The notes beneath the pieces were generated by a model that had not been told where the DNA came from, did not search any database, and saw nothing but the letters and a program-made list of their open reading frames with translations. Positions 38,490-46,958 of a DNA stretch of 64,000 nucleotides are shown here, one piece after another. This DNA comes from Seinonella peptonophila (lineage in GTDB: Bacteria > Bacillota > Bacilli > Thermoactinomycetales > Thermoactinomycetaceae). Made by a program: the position numbers and the translations under genes. Each line of letters begins with the position of its first letter. Within the stretch, counting starts at the first letter, position 1. The DNA lies in assembly GCF_900129355.1 (NCBI RefSeq), contig NZ_FQVL01000001.1, forward strand, positions 635,753-699,752, given 5' to 3'.

Positions 38490-38990
38490 TTAACGCATTA
38501 ACTTAGAACGAAAATTAGCAATTGTTCCATTTTCATAGCTACAAAAATGCTCGTATCGACGTGAGTCGTAAAGCATTTTTGGTAGAAAAAAGGGAACGTT
38601 GTCTGCAATTCCTTGATTTTCTTGATGCAAAACCCAAGAAATCCATTTCCAATCTAACACCCCTTCTGCAACTTTTTGAGGTGTCTTTAACTGTTGATTG
38701 TTTGGCATGATAGCAAGATAAAGATACATGCCTCCGGTCTCAACGCCATTATCTGTCCAACGGACAATTCCTTTATCAGTAACAGATGGTAACAAAATAC
38801 CTGATTCCTCACAAACTTCACGGATAATCCCCTTCTGTGGAGTTTCTCCATGTTCAATTTTTCCACCAAGCCCATTCCACTTCCCCATCCATGGCGGATA
38901 TTGACGATTTAGCATTAAAATTGATTCATTACAAGTGATAAAACAGAGGGTAAACAATATTTTTGGTTTTTTTCCTTGTGATTGCATCAT
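38490..38990 (-). CDS. Nudix hydrolase, MutT/8-oxo-dGTPase-like
   Basis: The full Nudix box GGKIEHGETPQKGIIREVCEESGI spans about residues 43-66 and carries the GX5EX7REUXEEXGU residues. 166 residues from the first of two ATGs after GTGAGGGG. WNGLGGK before the box and KWISW late in the protein resemble 8-oxo-dGTP diphosphatases of Bacilli (YtkD/YjhB-like). Substrate not certain. The tail converges on the nuclease gene with a three-base gap. Confidence 0.9.
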   Translation of the reverse strand: MMQSQGKKPKILFTLCFITCNESILMLNRQYPPWMGKWNGLGGKIEHGETPQKGIIREVCEESGILLPSVTDKGIVRWTDNGVETGGMYLYLAIMPNNQQLKTPQKVAEGVLDWKWISWVLHQENQGIADNVPFFLPKMLYDSRRYEHFCSYENGTIANFRSKLMR

Positions 38991-39058
38991 GTTTCCCCTC
39001 ACGCCCCTTCTTTTCGTTCTTACTCACAGTGTATCGATCATCATAATTGATGGAATCA

Positions 39059-40066
39059 TCATTTGATGATCAACCGAAAAAAAAGGGCAAAGAGTAATGA
39101 ACCGATCATTCCTACCAGCAGAGCAAGCCCTCCCAACTTACGGAAAGATGACCATTCTACTTGCAGCCCCAACCCCGCCATTGCCATTGCAATAAAGAAA
39201 TATGCAGCTGACAAAATGATATGGGTTAAAAACGAGGGAATGTCGATCCAAGAATGAATCATGCCAACCAACAAAAAGCCAAACACAAACCATGGCATAG
39301 GGATTTTCTTCAAGCTGATCCTCTCTAATTGTGCCGATTTTCTTGAAAACCACAAACTAAGCAGAATCGACAGAGGTATAAGACATAAAACACGGATTAA
39401 CTTCACTAAGATTGCCAAATCCATCACTTTGCTTCCATGAGATTGGGTAGCGGCAACGACATGTGCGACCTCATGTAAAGTTGCACCCGCAAATAATCCA
39501 TATTCACCATTAGTAAGTCCTAACCAAGGATATAAAATCGTATACGAAAGTGTAAAAATAGTCCCTAATAAAGCTACAGTTGCGACACCTATTGCTGCTT
39601 CCTGCTGCTTTGCTCTGATTTGGGGAGCGATTGCTCCCACAGCAGCAGCTCCACATATAGCAGTCCCACAAGCAACCAACAAGCTGACATTTTTATTTAA
39701 TTTGAAAAGATATCCAATACTAATGACAATTAGCAAAGCAAACAATACCCCACAAAGGATCGAAAACCAAGTATAGCTATCTAAAGTAATCAACTGAGAA
39801 AAATCAAAGCGAATACCAAGTAATACAATGCCTAAACGAAGTAACGTTTTACTGGCAAATTGGCTACCTGTTAACATTTCAGGTGTAAACTGAACAATGG
39901 TACGAAAGCTCATACCTAATAATATTGCAAGCATCGGGGCGCCTACTACTTGTAGATATGAGAAAGTACCTAACCAATTGGAGATCCAAGCAAGCATAGC
40001 AGTAACAAAAATCCCTAACATAAAACCTATTTTTATTGATGTATTTGGTAAACTGATTTGACGCAA
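39059..40066 (-). CDS. YeiH-family (UPF0324) membrane protein
   Basis: 335 residues with about ten membrane helices. Conserved: GAPMLAILLGM, FASKTLLRLGIVLLGIR, GTAICGAAAVGAIAP and FAGATLHEVAHVVAAT. YeiH proteins are putative anion/sulfonate or sulfate exporters, and function is not established. TTG start after AAGGAAGTG. The divergent LysR gene is its likely regulator, as in the yeiE-yeiH arrangement. Confidence 0.9.
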   Translation of the reverse strand: MRQISLPNTSIKIGFMLGIFVTAMLAWISNWLGTFSYLQVVGAPMLAILLGMSFRTIVQFTPEMLTGSQFASKTLLRLGIVLLGIRFDFSQLITLDSYTWFSILCGVLFALLIVISIGYLFKLNKNVSLLVACGTAICGAAAVGAIAPQIRAKQQEAAIGVATVALLGTIFTLSYTILYPWLGLTNGEYGLFAGATLHEVAHVVAATQSHGSKVMDLAILVKLIRVLCLIPLSILLSLWFSRKSAQLERISLKKIPMPWFVFGFLLVGMIHSWIDIPSFLTHIILSAAYFFIAMAMAGLGLQVEWSSFRKLGGLALLVGMIGSLLFALFFRLIIK

Positions 40067-40079
40067 ATTGTAGTCACTT

Positions 40080-40113
40080 CCTTATCATTTTTGATTTATA
40101 ACCCATGATAAGG
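40080..40113. promoter_or_regulatory. Inverted repeat in the yeiH-lysR intergenic region
   Basis: CCTTATCAT and ATGATAAGG form a perfect 9-bp dyad with a 16-base spacer, next to and partly covering the yeiH ribosome site. It is a candidate operator for the divergent LysR regulator or for another repressor. Confidence 0.4.
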
Positions 40114-40193
40114 AACAAAATGATTCATTGGAAATATATGTTTTCTATGATCAAGATTAAAAATCTTAATGATGCTCAAGGAGAAATGGTCTA

Positions 40194-41081
40194 ATGCTTG
40201 AACCACTACTTATTTTTGTAACGGTTGTTGAACAAAAAAATTTTTCTCGAGCTGCAAAACTTCTTCATATTAGCCAACCAAGCGTAAGTCTACATATTCA
40301 GAATCTAGAAAAGGAATTTGGAAATAAATTATTTCATCGTTCTCCTCAATATGTACAAGTAACGGCGGCTGGTGAATTGCTTTATCAATCTGCCAAAAAA
40401 ATGATCACTTACTATCAACTAGTACAAGAGCAAATCGATCAATTAAAAAATCGAGTAACTGGTAAAATGAACGTTGGCGCCAGTTATACCATTGGCGAAT
40501 ATATTCTTCCTTATTTATTGGAAAAATACATAAAACAATATCCTTTAGTCGATCTTGAAGTCACGATTAAAAATACAACTCAGATCATGAATGAACTAAC
40601 CGGTGGTCAACTAGATCTGGCACTTGTGGAGGGAAAAGTACAGGATACTGGTTGTCTCATTTCAACTTTTATGATAGACGAATTGATATTATTAGTATCT
40701 CCCTCCCATCCATTGGCATCACATCCTGCTATCCAGCCCACTATGTTACATGACCATGTATGGATATTACGAGAACAAGGCTCCGGAACTCGTCACTATG
40801 AAGATCATCTGATTAATCATTTTAAACTACGAGTAAAAAAATCTTTTATTTTTAGCAGTAATCAAGGGGTCAAGGAAGCCATAATCGCTGGCTTAGGAAT
40901 CGCCATTTTATCGAGGTTAACAGTACGCAGAGAAGTGGAGAACGGGGTATTGCGAGAGATTCCAATCCATAACTTTTCACTTAAAAGACCTTTAAGTATT
41001 GTACAAATGAAAAAGAATGCTATAAATTCAAAAGCGGTGGAGATTTTAACGCAACAACTACAAGATATAGCTACACGTTGA
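40194..41081 (+). CDS. LysR-family transcriptional regulator
   Basis: 295 residues: winged helix about 1-60 (SRAAKLLHISQPSVSLHIQNLEKEFG) and an effector-binding domain about 88-290 (NVGASYTIGEYILPYLLEKY). It resembles CysL/YwfK and YeiE types. It is divergent from the yeiH-like gene and likely controls it. Its stop codon falls at the boundary of the IS200/IS605-like remnant (the TGAA is the complement of the element end), so the original C-terminus could have been slightly altered. Confidence 0.92.
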   Translation: MLEPLLIFVTVVEQKNFSRAAKLLHISQPSVSLHIQNLEKEFGNKLFHRSPQYVQVTAAGELLYQSAKKMITYYQLVQEQIDQLKNRVTGKMNVGASYTIGEYILPYLLEKYIKQYPLVDLEVTIKNTTQIMNELTGGQLDLALVEGKVQDTGCLISTFMIDELILLVSPSHPLASHPAIQPTMLHDHVWILREQGSGTRHYEDHLINHFKLRVKKSFIFSSNQGVKEAIIAGLGIAILSRLTVRREVENGVLREIPIHNFSLKRPLSIVQMKKNAINSKAVEILTQQLQDIATR

Positions 41082-41400
41082 ACTACTACGACCTACAGAG
41101 GTGGTAGATTCCTGCGAACACCAGACCAACGTCCAGTTATCTTAGCAGACTCTACCCGCCGTCCCAGCGGTGAAAACAAAGTATGCTCTGCTATGCTCCC
41201 TACTTTCGCTTGGTTTTCGCAACTTCGGTGAGCTGGGTGGTTGAAGATTTTACGTTACTGACCCTTTCCAGCAACAACCCCATATCTTCAGTTTTCAAAG
41301 AGCTACAACTATTCTAACAAAAAAAGCGGTTCTAAGCATCCCCGCAAAAGGGATACCGAACCACGTCCCATTCATCTCACCACTTGTAGAAGCGGGAGTA
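41082..41400 (-). mobile_element. IS200/IS605-like right-end remnant with omega-RNA-like region
   Basis: On the minus strand the block ends in an imperfect hairpin (CTACCACCTCTGTAGGTCGTAG) flanked by GAAT and TAGTTCAA, the layout of an IS200/IS605 right end. Just upstream lies a dense structured stretch of about 190 bases containing GAAAACCAAGCGAAAGTAGGG and GTTTTCACCGCTGGGACGG, the position where TnpB elements encode their guide RNA scaffold. A 37-codon open stretch ending ...VAKTKRK stop could be the last part of a tnpB, but no tnpB body is present. A second hairpin (GGTATCCC...GGGGAT) lies at about 41335-41375. No copy exists in this window for comparison, so the call is by pattern. Confidence 0.5.
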
Positions 41401-41477
41401 CTCTTAGACGAATTTGGATAGAAATATTTTCATATTTGATCGTGATTAGATAGAGCAGTTCATTAACTTAACCTCAA

Positions 41478-41518
41478 CAAAAGGAACTCCCTATGCTCTG
41501 CATAAGGAGTTCCTTTTT
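41478..41518 (-). terminator. Terminator after tRNA-Arg
   Basis: Perfect 12-bp stem AAAAGGAACTCC / GGAGTTCCTTTT around a 15-base loop. It is symmetrical and could also end plus-strand transcripts from lysR. Confidence 0.8.
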
Positions 41519-41586
41519 GCTTCTCAAATAAGCTATCTTTTAGCTTTAAATGGGACAATCATCATCAAGCAAAGCTTTTGCGTTTT

Positions 41587-41663
41587 TGGCGTCCCAGGAA
41601 GGATTCGAACCCTCGACCGACAGCTTAGAAGGCTGTTGCTCTATCCTGCTGAGCTACTGGGAC
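41587..41663 (-). tRNA. tRNA-Arg (anticodon TCT)
   Basis: Reads GTCCCAG...CTGGGAC as a 7-bp acceptor, D-arm AGCTCAGCAGGATAGAGC, anticodon stem ACAGC/GCTGT around CTTCTAA (anticodon TCT), T-arm GAGGGTTCGAATCCTT, discriminator G and encoded CCA. Single tRNA, not in a cluster. Confidence 0.97.
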
Positions 41664-41708
41664 AAGCAAAAGTTATTCTATCGTATATCTTATGCAGTTG
41701 TCAATAAC

Positions 41709-42212
41709 TTATTTCTGAAATTGACCACCCAATTGTGAAATAGGTTGACCATCTACTCGATAGTAATGAATATCAATTTGCGCTGGTTGTAAATCTGCAA
41801 TCACATAGCTTGGATAGGGGAAGCCACCTCTTGGAGAGGAGATGCTACCAGGATTCATGATTAGAATTCCATTGTTCTGTTCACAAAATGGAATATGGGT
41901 ATGCCCGTAACAAATGAGTTGTGCTTGCTCCTCCTCACCCCGATATCGCAAGGGAAGTAGAGTTGTATTCACTTGATAGCGATGACCATGTGTTAAAAAA
42001 ACTCGCCAATCCTCTCCTTCCCAGATTGTTTCACGAGGAGCATTAGCAAAATCGCAGTTTCCTTCAACATATGTTATCGATTGCTTAGGTAATTCTTCGA
42101 GTTCGGTACAAAAGTCTCCACAATGCAAGATATGTTCAGGTTGTACCTGATCAACAATTGATTTCAGTCGATCTGCCATCCCATGAGAATCACTTACAAT
42201 TAATAACTTCAT
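41709..42212 (-). CDS. ysnB: YfcE/YsnB-like metallophosphoesterase
   Basis: 167-residue calcineurin-like phosphodiesterase: VSDSHG at 6-11, HCGDFC near 32-37, EGNCDF about 51, LTHGHRY near 75 and CYGHTHIP about 102-109, all metal ligands. It follows rdgB with a two-base gap, as in B. subtilis ysnA-ysnB. Physiological substrate unknown. Confidence 0.92.
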   Translation of the reverse strand: MKLLIVSDSHGMADRLKSIVDQVQPEHILHCGDFCTELEELPKQSITYVEGNCDFANAPRETIWEGEDWRVFLTHGHRYQVNTTLLPLRYRGEEEQAQLICYGHTHIPFCEQNNGILIMNPGSISSPRGGFPYPSYVIADLQPAQIDIHYYRVDGQPISQLGGQFQK

Positions 42213-42214
42213 TT

Positions 42215-42844
42215 TTACACCCCCGAAAAATCATATCGACTTTCAAGTTGTTGAAGTAATTTTTGGCTTGCAATGGCACGATGACTTAATTGGTATCTTC
42301 TAGTGGCAGGTAACTCAGCCATCGTTTTTCCCTCACTGGGTATGTAAAAAAGTGGATCATATCCAAAACCATCAGTTCCTCTTCCTTCTGTCAACACAAT
42401 TCCATTACATCTACCTTCAACAACTTGTGTTGTTTCTCCTGGAATGGCTAATGCCATCACACAAACATAATATGCAGCACGGTCTTTTTGACTCAAAGAA
42501 GTCATTTCCCTTATTAATTTACGATTATTCTCCTCATCAGTTGCATCAATTCCTGCATAACGAGCAGAATAAATGCCTGGGCGACCATCTAATGCTGGAA
42601 CGACGATCCCCGAATCGTCAGCTACAACTGGACCATTAATCTCTTCTGCCAATGCTTCTGCTTTCTTACGGGCATTACCGGCAAATGTGTCTTGATCCTC
42701 TTTCACAGGCTGGACTCCAGGAAAATGGTCTATGCCTACAACTTCCAGTGACAAGCTTTGTCCTAACAAATCTTGAAACTGCTTGATCTTATTTTTATTT
42801 CCAGTTGCGATGATTAATTGAGAAAAAGGCCATTTTTGCTTCAT
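42215..42844 (-). CDS. rdgB: RdgB/HAM1-type dITP/XTP pyrophosphatase
   Basis: Removes deaminated purine nucleotides. IATGNKNKIKQF at about 12-23, VADDSGIVVPALDGRPGIYSARYAG near 73-97, GFGYDPLFYIPSEGKTMAEL about 160-179. 209 residues. The ATG follows GAAGGAGAAC. Part of the conserved rph-rdgB-ysnB block. Confidence 0.96.
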   Translation of the reverse strand: MKQKWPFSQLIIATGNKNKIKQFQDLLGQSLSLEVVGIDHFPGVQPVKEDQDTFAGNARKKAEALAEEINGPVVADDSGIVVPALDGRPGIYSARYAGIDATDEENNRKLIREMTSLSQKDRAAYYVCVMALAIPGETTQVVEGRCNGIVLTEGRGTDGFGYDPLFYIPSEGKTMAELPATRRYQLSHRAIASQKLLQQLESRYDFSGV

Positions 42845-42865
42845 AGAACAATGTTCTCCTTCATT

Positions 42866-43612
42866 TTATTTATCAAATGGAAGCCAAGTGGCAGTCTTTG
42901 TGAGCTCTTCCTGTTGTATCTTCACTAACGCTCGTGCCCCTTGCTCTGCCAAAGCTAATAAATCAAATAATTGCTCTTGGGAAAAAGGCTTTTCTTCCCC
43001 TGTCCCCTGTATCTCTACAAACTCTCCATTACCCGTCATGATAATATTCATATCGACTACAGCACTCGAATCTTCTTCATAACAAAGATCGAGCATCGGC
43101 TGATTGTCAACTATTCCTACACTAGTCGCAACCAAATAATCTGACACAAGATTAGCAGATATGGTTCCACTGTTTACTAAAGGTGTGAATGCATCAATCA
43201 AAGCAATATATGCACCTGTAATTGCAGCTGTTCGTGTACCTCCATCCGCCTGAATCACATCGCAATCTATCCAAATGGTTCGTTCACCTAACTTTTTTAA
43301 ATCAATAACAGATCGTAAAGCTCTGCCGATCAATCTCTGAATCTCCATCGTACGTCCACCCAGCTTACCTCGACTTGCCTCACGAATCGTTCGGGTATGC
43401 GTAGCGCGCGGTAGCATTGAATATTCAGCAGTAATCCATCCTTTACCAGAGTTACGAAGAAAAGGAGGAACTCGCTCTTCAACTGATGCTGTACAGATCA
43501 CCTTCGTCTCCCCTACGCAAATGAGCACGGAACCTTCCGCATTTTTGATAAAGTTTCGAGTAAGCTCTACCTTGCGCAGTTCTTCATAGCCGCGTCCATC
43601 TTTTCTTAACAA
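42866..43612 (-). CDS. rph: RNase PH
   Basis: Phosphorolytic 3' exoribonuclease trimming tRNA 3' ends. Visible: [54 protein letters not shown] and [19 protein letters not shown]. 248 residues. TTG start behind AAGGAGGAAG. Confidence 0.96.
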   Translation of the reverse strand: MLRKDGRGYEELRKVELTRNFIKNAEGSVLICVGETKVICTASVEERVPPFLRNSGKGWITAEYSMLPRATHTRTIREASRGKLGGRTMEIQRLIGRALRSVIDLKKLGERTIWIDCDVIQADGGTRTAAITGAYIALIDAFTPLVNSGTISANLVSDYLVATSVGIVDNQPMLDLCYEEDSSAVVDMNIIMTGNGEFVEIQGTGEEKPFSQEQLFDLLALAEQGARALVKIQQEELTKTATWLPFDK

Positions 43613-43728
43613 TGATTCTTCCTCCTTGCTATTTCTTCCCGATCAGCATACCCATTTTCCAAAAGACAAAGAAAAAAGGAATGAGCGAACATCATTCCAC
43701 AATCTTGCCAAAGAAATCAATTCTAAGA

Positions 43729-44757
43729 TTAGAGTTTGCTTGGGTTAATCTGTTTGGGTCTTTCCACAGGCTGTTTGATCAATCGTGAATTCCCTGTAAC
43801 ATTGACCTGTGATCCATTTACTGTTACTTTTACTTTTTGTGCCGTTGTATTCTCTGTAATCGAAAATAGAAGCGATGTCATTACATCTTGTGAAACGCTA
43901 TTCTTTCCTCCATACTGCAAAAGATTCTCGTTAAAGTCAACCATTGCAGTTTGGTCTTTTATGCTTGCCTGTTTTAAGCGTACGGAAGCATCAATAGGAC
44001 CAATTAAGTCTGAACCTTGCATAGGACCACGAATCAGCTCGTTCACTGTCACTTGAGCCACATTATTCTGCCGATTTACCATCCTTGTTACAGGGACATG
44101 ATACGTTTGATTATCGACTGTTTGCCCAACAAAATAGAGCGTTACAGGCATGCTTTGGGTAATATTCACACCCTCTGCTAACTCCAGGTTGATTCCTCTG
44201 TTTCGGGTTAATCCTATGAGTAAAGATTTCTTTTTAGGCATAACTGACAACTTTTTCCCTTCTACTCGTATGTTTACCTTCTCAACTGTTGGGAAACCAG
44301 TTAATGACCATGTCACAGCATCGAGAATTTTCTCTTCGTGTTCAGGTCGATAATTTAAAAATTCCTTCGAAAAATCGACTGTAGCTTCTCTTCCTCGAAT
44401 ATCAATCCCGTTGATCTTTGTACCTTTTGGTAATAGACATGAAAAACCTTTTGGTAATAAGTTCTCACCAGGTCCATCTTGAACCATATATTTCATCGCT
44501 TCTTTGGCAATCCCTTTTACAGCAGGAATGTTTAACGAATATGGGACAACATAATTAGTATCAGATAAAAAATAGAGTTCCATTCCATTGCGAATTGCAG
44601 GATTTTTGTGCGCCATCACTTCTTTTTCATATTTTTGCTCTACCTCTTTTGGCGGTGGATCAATTGCTCTGGCGTTTTTTTGTTCACTTACAGAACATCC
44701 CGACAAGCCAAAAGCAATCAATAAGCTCCAAAGACTTATTCTGAAAAGAAAACGCAT
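43729..44757 (-). CDS. gerM: GerM, sporulation/germination lipoprotein
   Basis: Lipoprotein with signal peptide and lipobox GLSGC (about 18-22), then two GerMN domains (about 55-170 and 195-315; ATVDFSKEFLNYRPEHEEKIL and AMVDFNENLLQYGG are the paired repeats). GerM contributes to septal peptidoglycan interactions of the SpoIIIA/SpoIIQ channel and to germination. 342 residues from the ATG after AGGAGGGAAG. Between murI and rph, as in Bacillus. Confidence 0.93.
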   Translation of the reverse strand: MRFLFRISLWSLLIAFGLSGCSVSEQKNARAIDPPPKEVEQKYEKEVMAHKNPAIRNGMELYFLSDTNYVVPYSLNIPAVKGIAKEAMKYMVQDGPGENLLPKGFSCLLPKGTKINGIDIRGREATVDFSKEFLNYRPEHEEKILDAVTWSLTGFPTVEKVNIRVEGKKLSVMPKKKSLLIGLTRNRGINLELAEGVNITQSMPVTLYFVGQTVDNQTYHVPVTRMVNRQNNVAQVTVNELIRGPMQGSDLIGPIDASVRLKQASIKDQTAMVDFNENLLQYGGKNSVSQDVMTSLLFSITENTTAQKVKVTVNGSQVNVTGNSRLIKQPVERPKQINPSKL

Positions 44758-44825
44758 CAACTTCCCTCCTAGGACAAGGTTTTTACCTTATGTATACGAG
44801 CCCTAGAAGGATTTAGAATCATTTT

Positions 44826-45659
44826 TTAGTCAACCATTGATAATCTTTTGGAAGAAGGTAGCTGTACATGCTCGACAGTCATCTGTTGATCTAGCCAAGA
44901 ATTTGCAAAACTTTGAAATGCAATGGGATCACCTGTTGTAAATAAATGATGAGTTGGGTTTGGATTACTTGAGAGCATCTGTTGATGTTGCAGAATCGTG
45001 CTTAATTCCTTTGCTGTCTCTTCAGCGGAGCTAATAATCTCCACATGGGTGCCCATTGCCTTCGTAATAGGTTTTGTTAACATCGGATAATGTGTACAAC
45101 CAAGAATGAGAGAATCCAGCTGATAGCTAGCCAATGGTAGTAGACTACGTTTGACAATCTCTTCTGTCTTCAGATCGTGCTGTAATCCTTGTTCAACAAG
45201 CGGGACAAAATCAGGACAAGCCAAGCTATAAACTTTTAGCCCAGGGTGAATCCGCTTCAAAGCACGTTCATAAGCCCCCGATCGAATGGTTCCAACAGTT
45301 CCAATTACGCCAATTCTACCTGTTCTACTCTCTTTAATCGCTGCTCTTGCTCCTGGATCGATTACACCTAAAATCGGGATGTCATACTTCATCCTCACAT
45401 TCGTTAATCCTGCAGCTGTAGCAGTATTACATGCAACAACAATTGCTTTCAACGGAAATTGAGCTAAAAATTCGATAATCTCCTCTGTAAAACGACGCAC
45501 CTCATCCTTTGGTCTAGGACCATATGGTACACGGAGATGATCACCAAAATAATAAATGGATTCTTGTGGAAGTTGACGCATCACTTCCTTTGTGACTGTA
45601 AGACCCCCAACACCTGAATCTAAAATACCGATCGCTCTTTCGCCTTTGTTTAGCTGCAT
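44826..45659 (-). CDS. murI: Glutamate racemase
   Basis: Supplies D-Glu for peptidoglycan. First catalytic Cys in VVACNTATAA (about 75), second in LILGCTHYPML (about 186), plus GILDSGVGGLTV near 10-21 and FGDHLRVPYG. 277 residues. Equivalent to B. subtilis racE, next to gerM. Confidence 0.97.
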   Translation of the reverse strand: MQLNKGERAIGILDSGVGGLTVTKEVMRQLPQESIYYFGDHLRVPYGPRPKDEVRRFTEEIIEFLAQFPLKAIVVACNTATAAGLTNVRMKYDIPILGVIDPGARAAIKESRTGRIGVIGTVGTIRSGAYERALKRIHPGLKVYSLACPDFVPLVEQGLQHDLKTEEIVKRSLLPLASYQLDSLILGCTHYPMLTKPITKAMGTHVEIISSAEETAKELSTILQHQQMLSSNPNPTHHLFTTGDPIAFQSFANSWLDQQMTVEHVQLPSSKRLSMVD

Positions 45660-45688
45660 ATGTTTCTCCTTTCAGTAAATTAAAAGCT

Positions 45689-46138
45689 CTATTGTTGTTC
45701 ATGCATACTTTTATGTAACAAGTTTAGATGATCTCGAATCGCTACCACTTGATGAACTGGTATCAACTGTAAGAGTTCAGTAAAATATTGTCTACGTGCT
45801 TCAAGCACCTGTCTGATCATTTCATTACCACGTTCCAGCAAATGGATTTGAATCATCCTACGGTCTTTTAGATTGCGCACCCGTTCGACTACTTTGTTCT
45901 TTTCCATACGGTCCACTAAATCGGTCATCGTACTACAAGCTAAGCTCATCCGATGGCTCAACTCCCCGATTGTCATTTGCCCCTCCTGCTTTAACAGTAA
46001 GAGGGCATTGAATTGCGGAAGAGTAATCGCATGCCTAGCAACAATTTCACGTTCTCTCAGTCTGCATAGATTATTAATTTCTCGTATATAACTTTCGATT
46101 TCATAAATTACATGCAGGGTGTCATTGTTAGTCTCCAC
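45689..46138 (-). CDS. MarR-family regulator (YsmB-like)
   Basis: 149 residues with a winged helix about 35-105 (LPQFNALLLLKQEGQMTIGELSHRM, STMTDLVDRMEKNKVVERVRN, DRRMIQIHLL). GTG start after AAAGGGGAAC. Position upstream of the racemase matches B. subtilis ysmB. Ligand and targets unknown. Confidence 0.9.
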   Translation of the reverse strand: METNNDTLHVIYEIESYIREINNLCRLREREIVARHAITLPQFNALLLLKQEGQMTIGELSHRMSLACSTMTDLVDRMEKNKVVERVRNLKDRRMIQIHLLERGNEMIRQVLEARRQYFTELLQLIPVHQVVAIRDHLNLLHKSMHEQQ

Positions 46139-46304
46139 AATCGTTCCCCTTTACCCTATTATCGTTAGAAATTATATCACAGTCACTGGGTCCATTCACT
46201 TTCGGGATTGGTGAATTGTCAAGAGTTTGTGTTTTTTAAAATATCCCCTTCTTAAAATGATCGATATACTATTCAATAGCTGCCTAATTGAAAGGAGTAT
46301 TGTC

Positions 46305-46841
46305 ATGTCCGAACAAAAAATCAAGCAACGTAACTATACACCGCTTATTGTTACACTTACTATTGTAATTAATTTGATTATTGTTGTGCTAATCTTTATG
46401 CCTAAATTTAACGGTTTCTCACATCTCGATCTTACTTTCTTACCCATGTTAAATGCAATTTTCAATAGCTTCACAACAGTGTTCTTACTCACTGCTCTCT
46501 TTTTTATCAAACAGAAAAATATTAAGATGCATCGTCGATTTATTTTTGCCGCTTTTTCATCGACTGCACTGTTTTTAATCACATATCTGACTTATCATAG
46601 CTTAGCCGAATCTACATCATATGGCGGTGAAGGTCCACTCAAATACATCTATTACTTTATTTTGATTACACATATCATCCTTGCAGCACCTACAGTCTTA
46701 TTGGCATTATTAACTGCTGCACGTGGACTCAATATGCAAGTTGAAAGACACCGTAAAATAGCCCGTTGGACAATGCCAATCTGGCTTTATGTAAGCATTA
46801 CAGGTGTACTCGTATATTTATTGATCGCACCTTACTATTGA
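46305..46841 (+). CDS. DUF420 membrane protein (YozB/CtaM-like)
   Basis: 178 residues from the ATG at 46305 after GAAAGGAG, the same length as B. subtilis YozB. Five membrane helices, with conserved histidines in KMHRRFIFAAF, LTYHSLA, ITHIILAAPTV and QVERHRKIARWTMPIWLYVSITG. CtaM of this family supports heme-copper oxidase assembly in Staphylococcus. The longer frame from 46227 has no ribosome site. Confidence 0.9.
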   Translation: MSEQKIKQRNYTPLIVTLTIVINLIIVVLIFMPKFNGFSHLDLTFLPMLNAIFNSFTTVFLLTALFFIKQKNIKMHRRFIFAAFSSTALFLITYLTYHSLAESTSYGGEGPLKYIYYFILITHIILAAPTVLLALLTAARGLNMQVERHRKIARWTMPIWLYVSITGVLVYLLIAPYY

Positions 46842-46958
46842 TATGACGTACAAGTACCAAGAATCAAATAAAGAACCATTTGGTGAATGCCAAACAGTTC
46901 TTCATTCGCAATCAAAATATCTATGCAAAGTGCATCCTGTTCATATGTTCATCATCTT

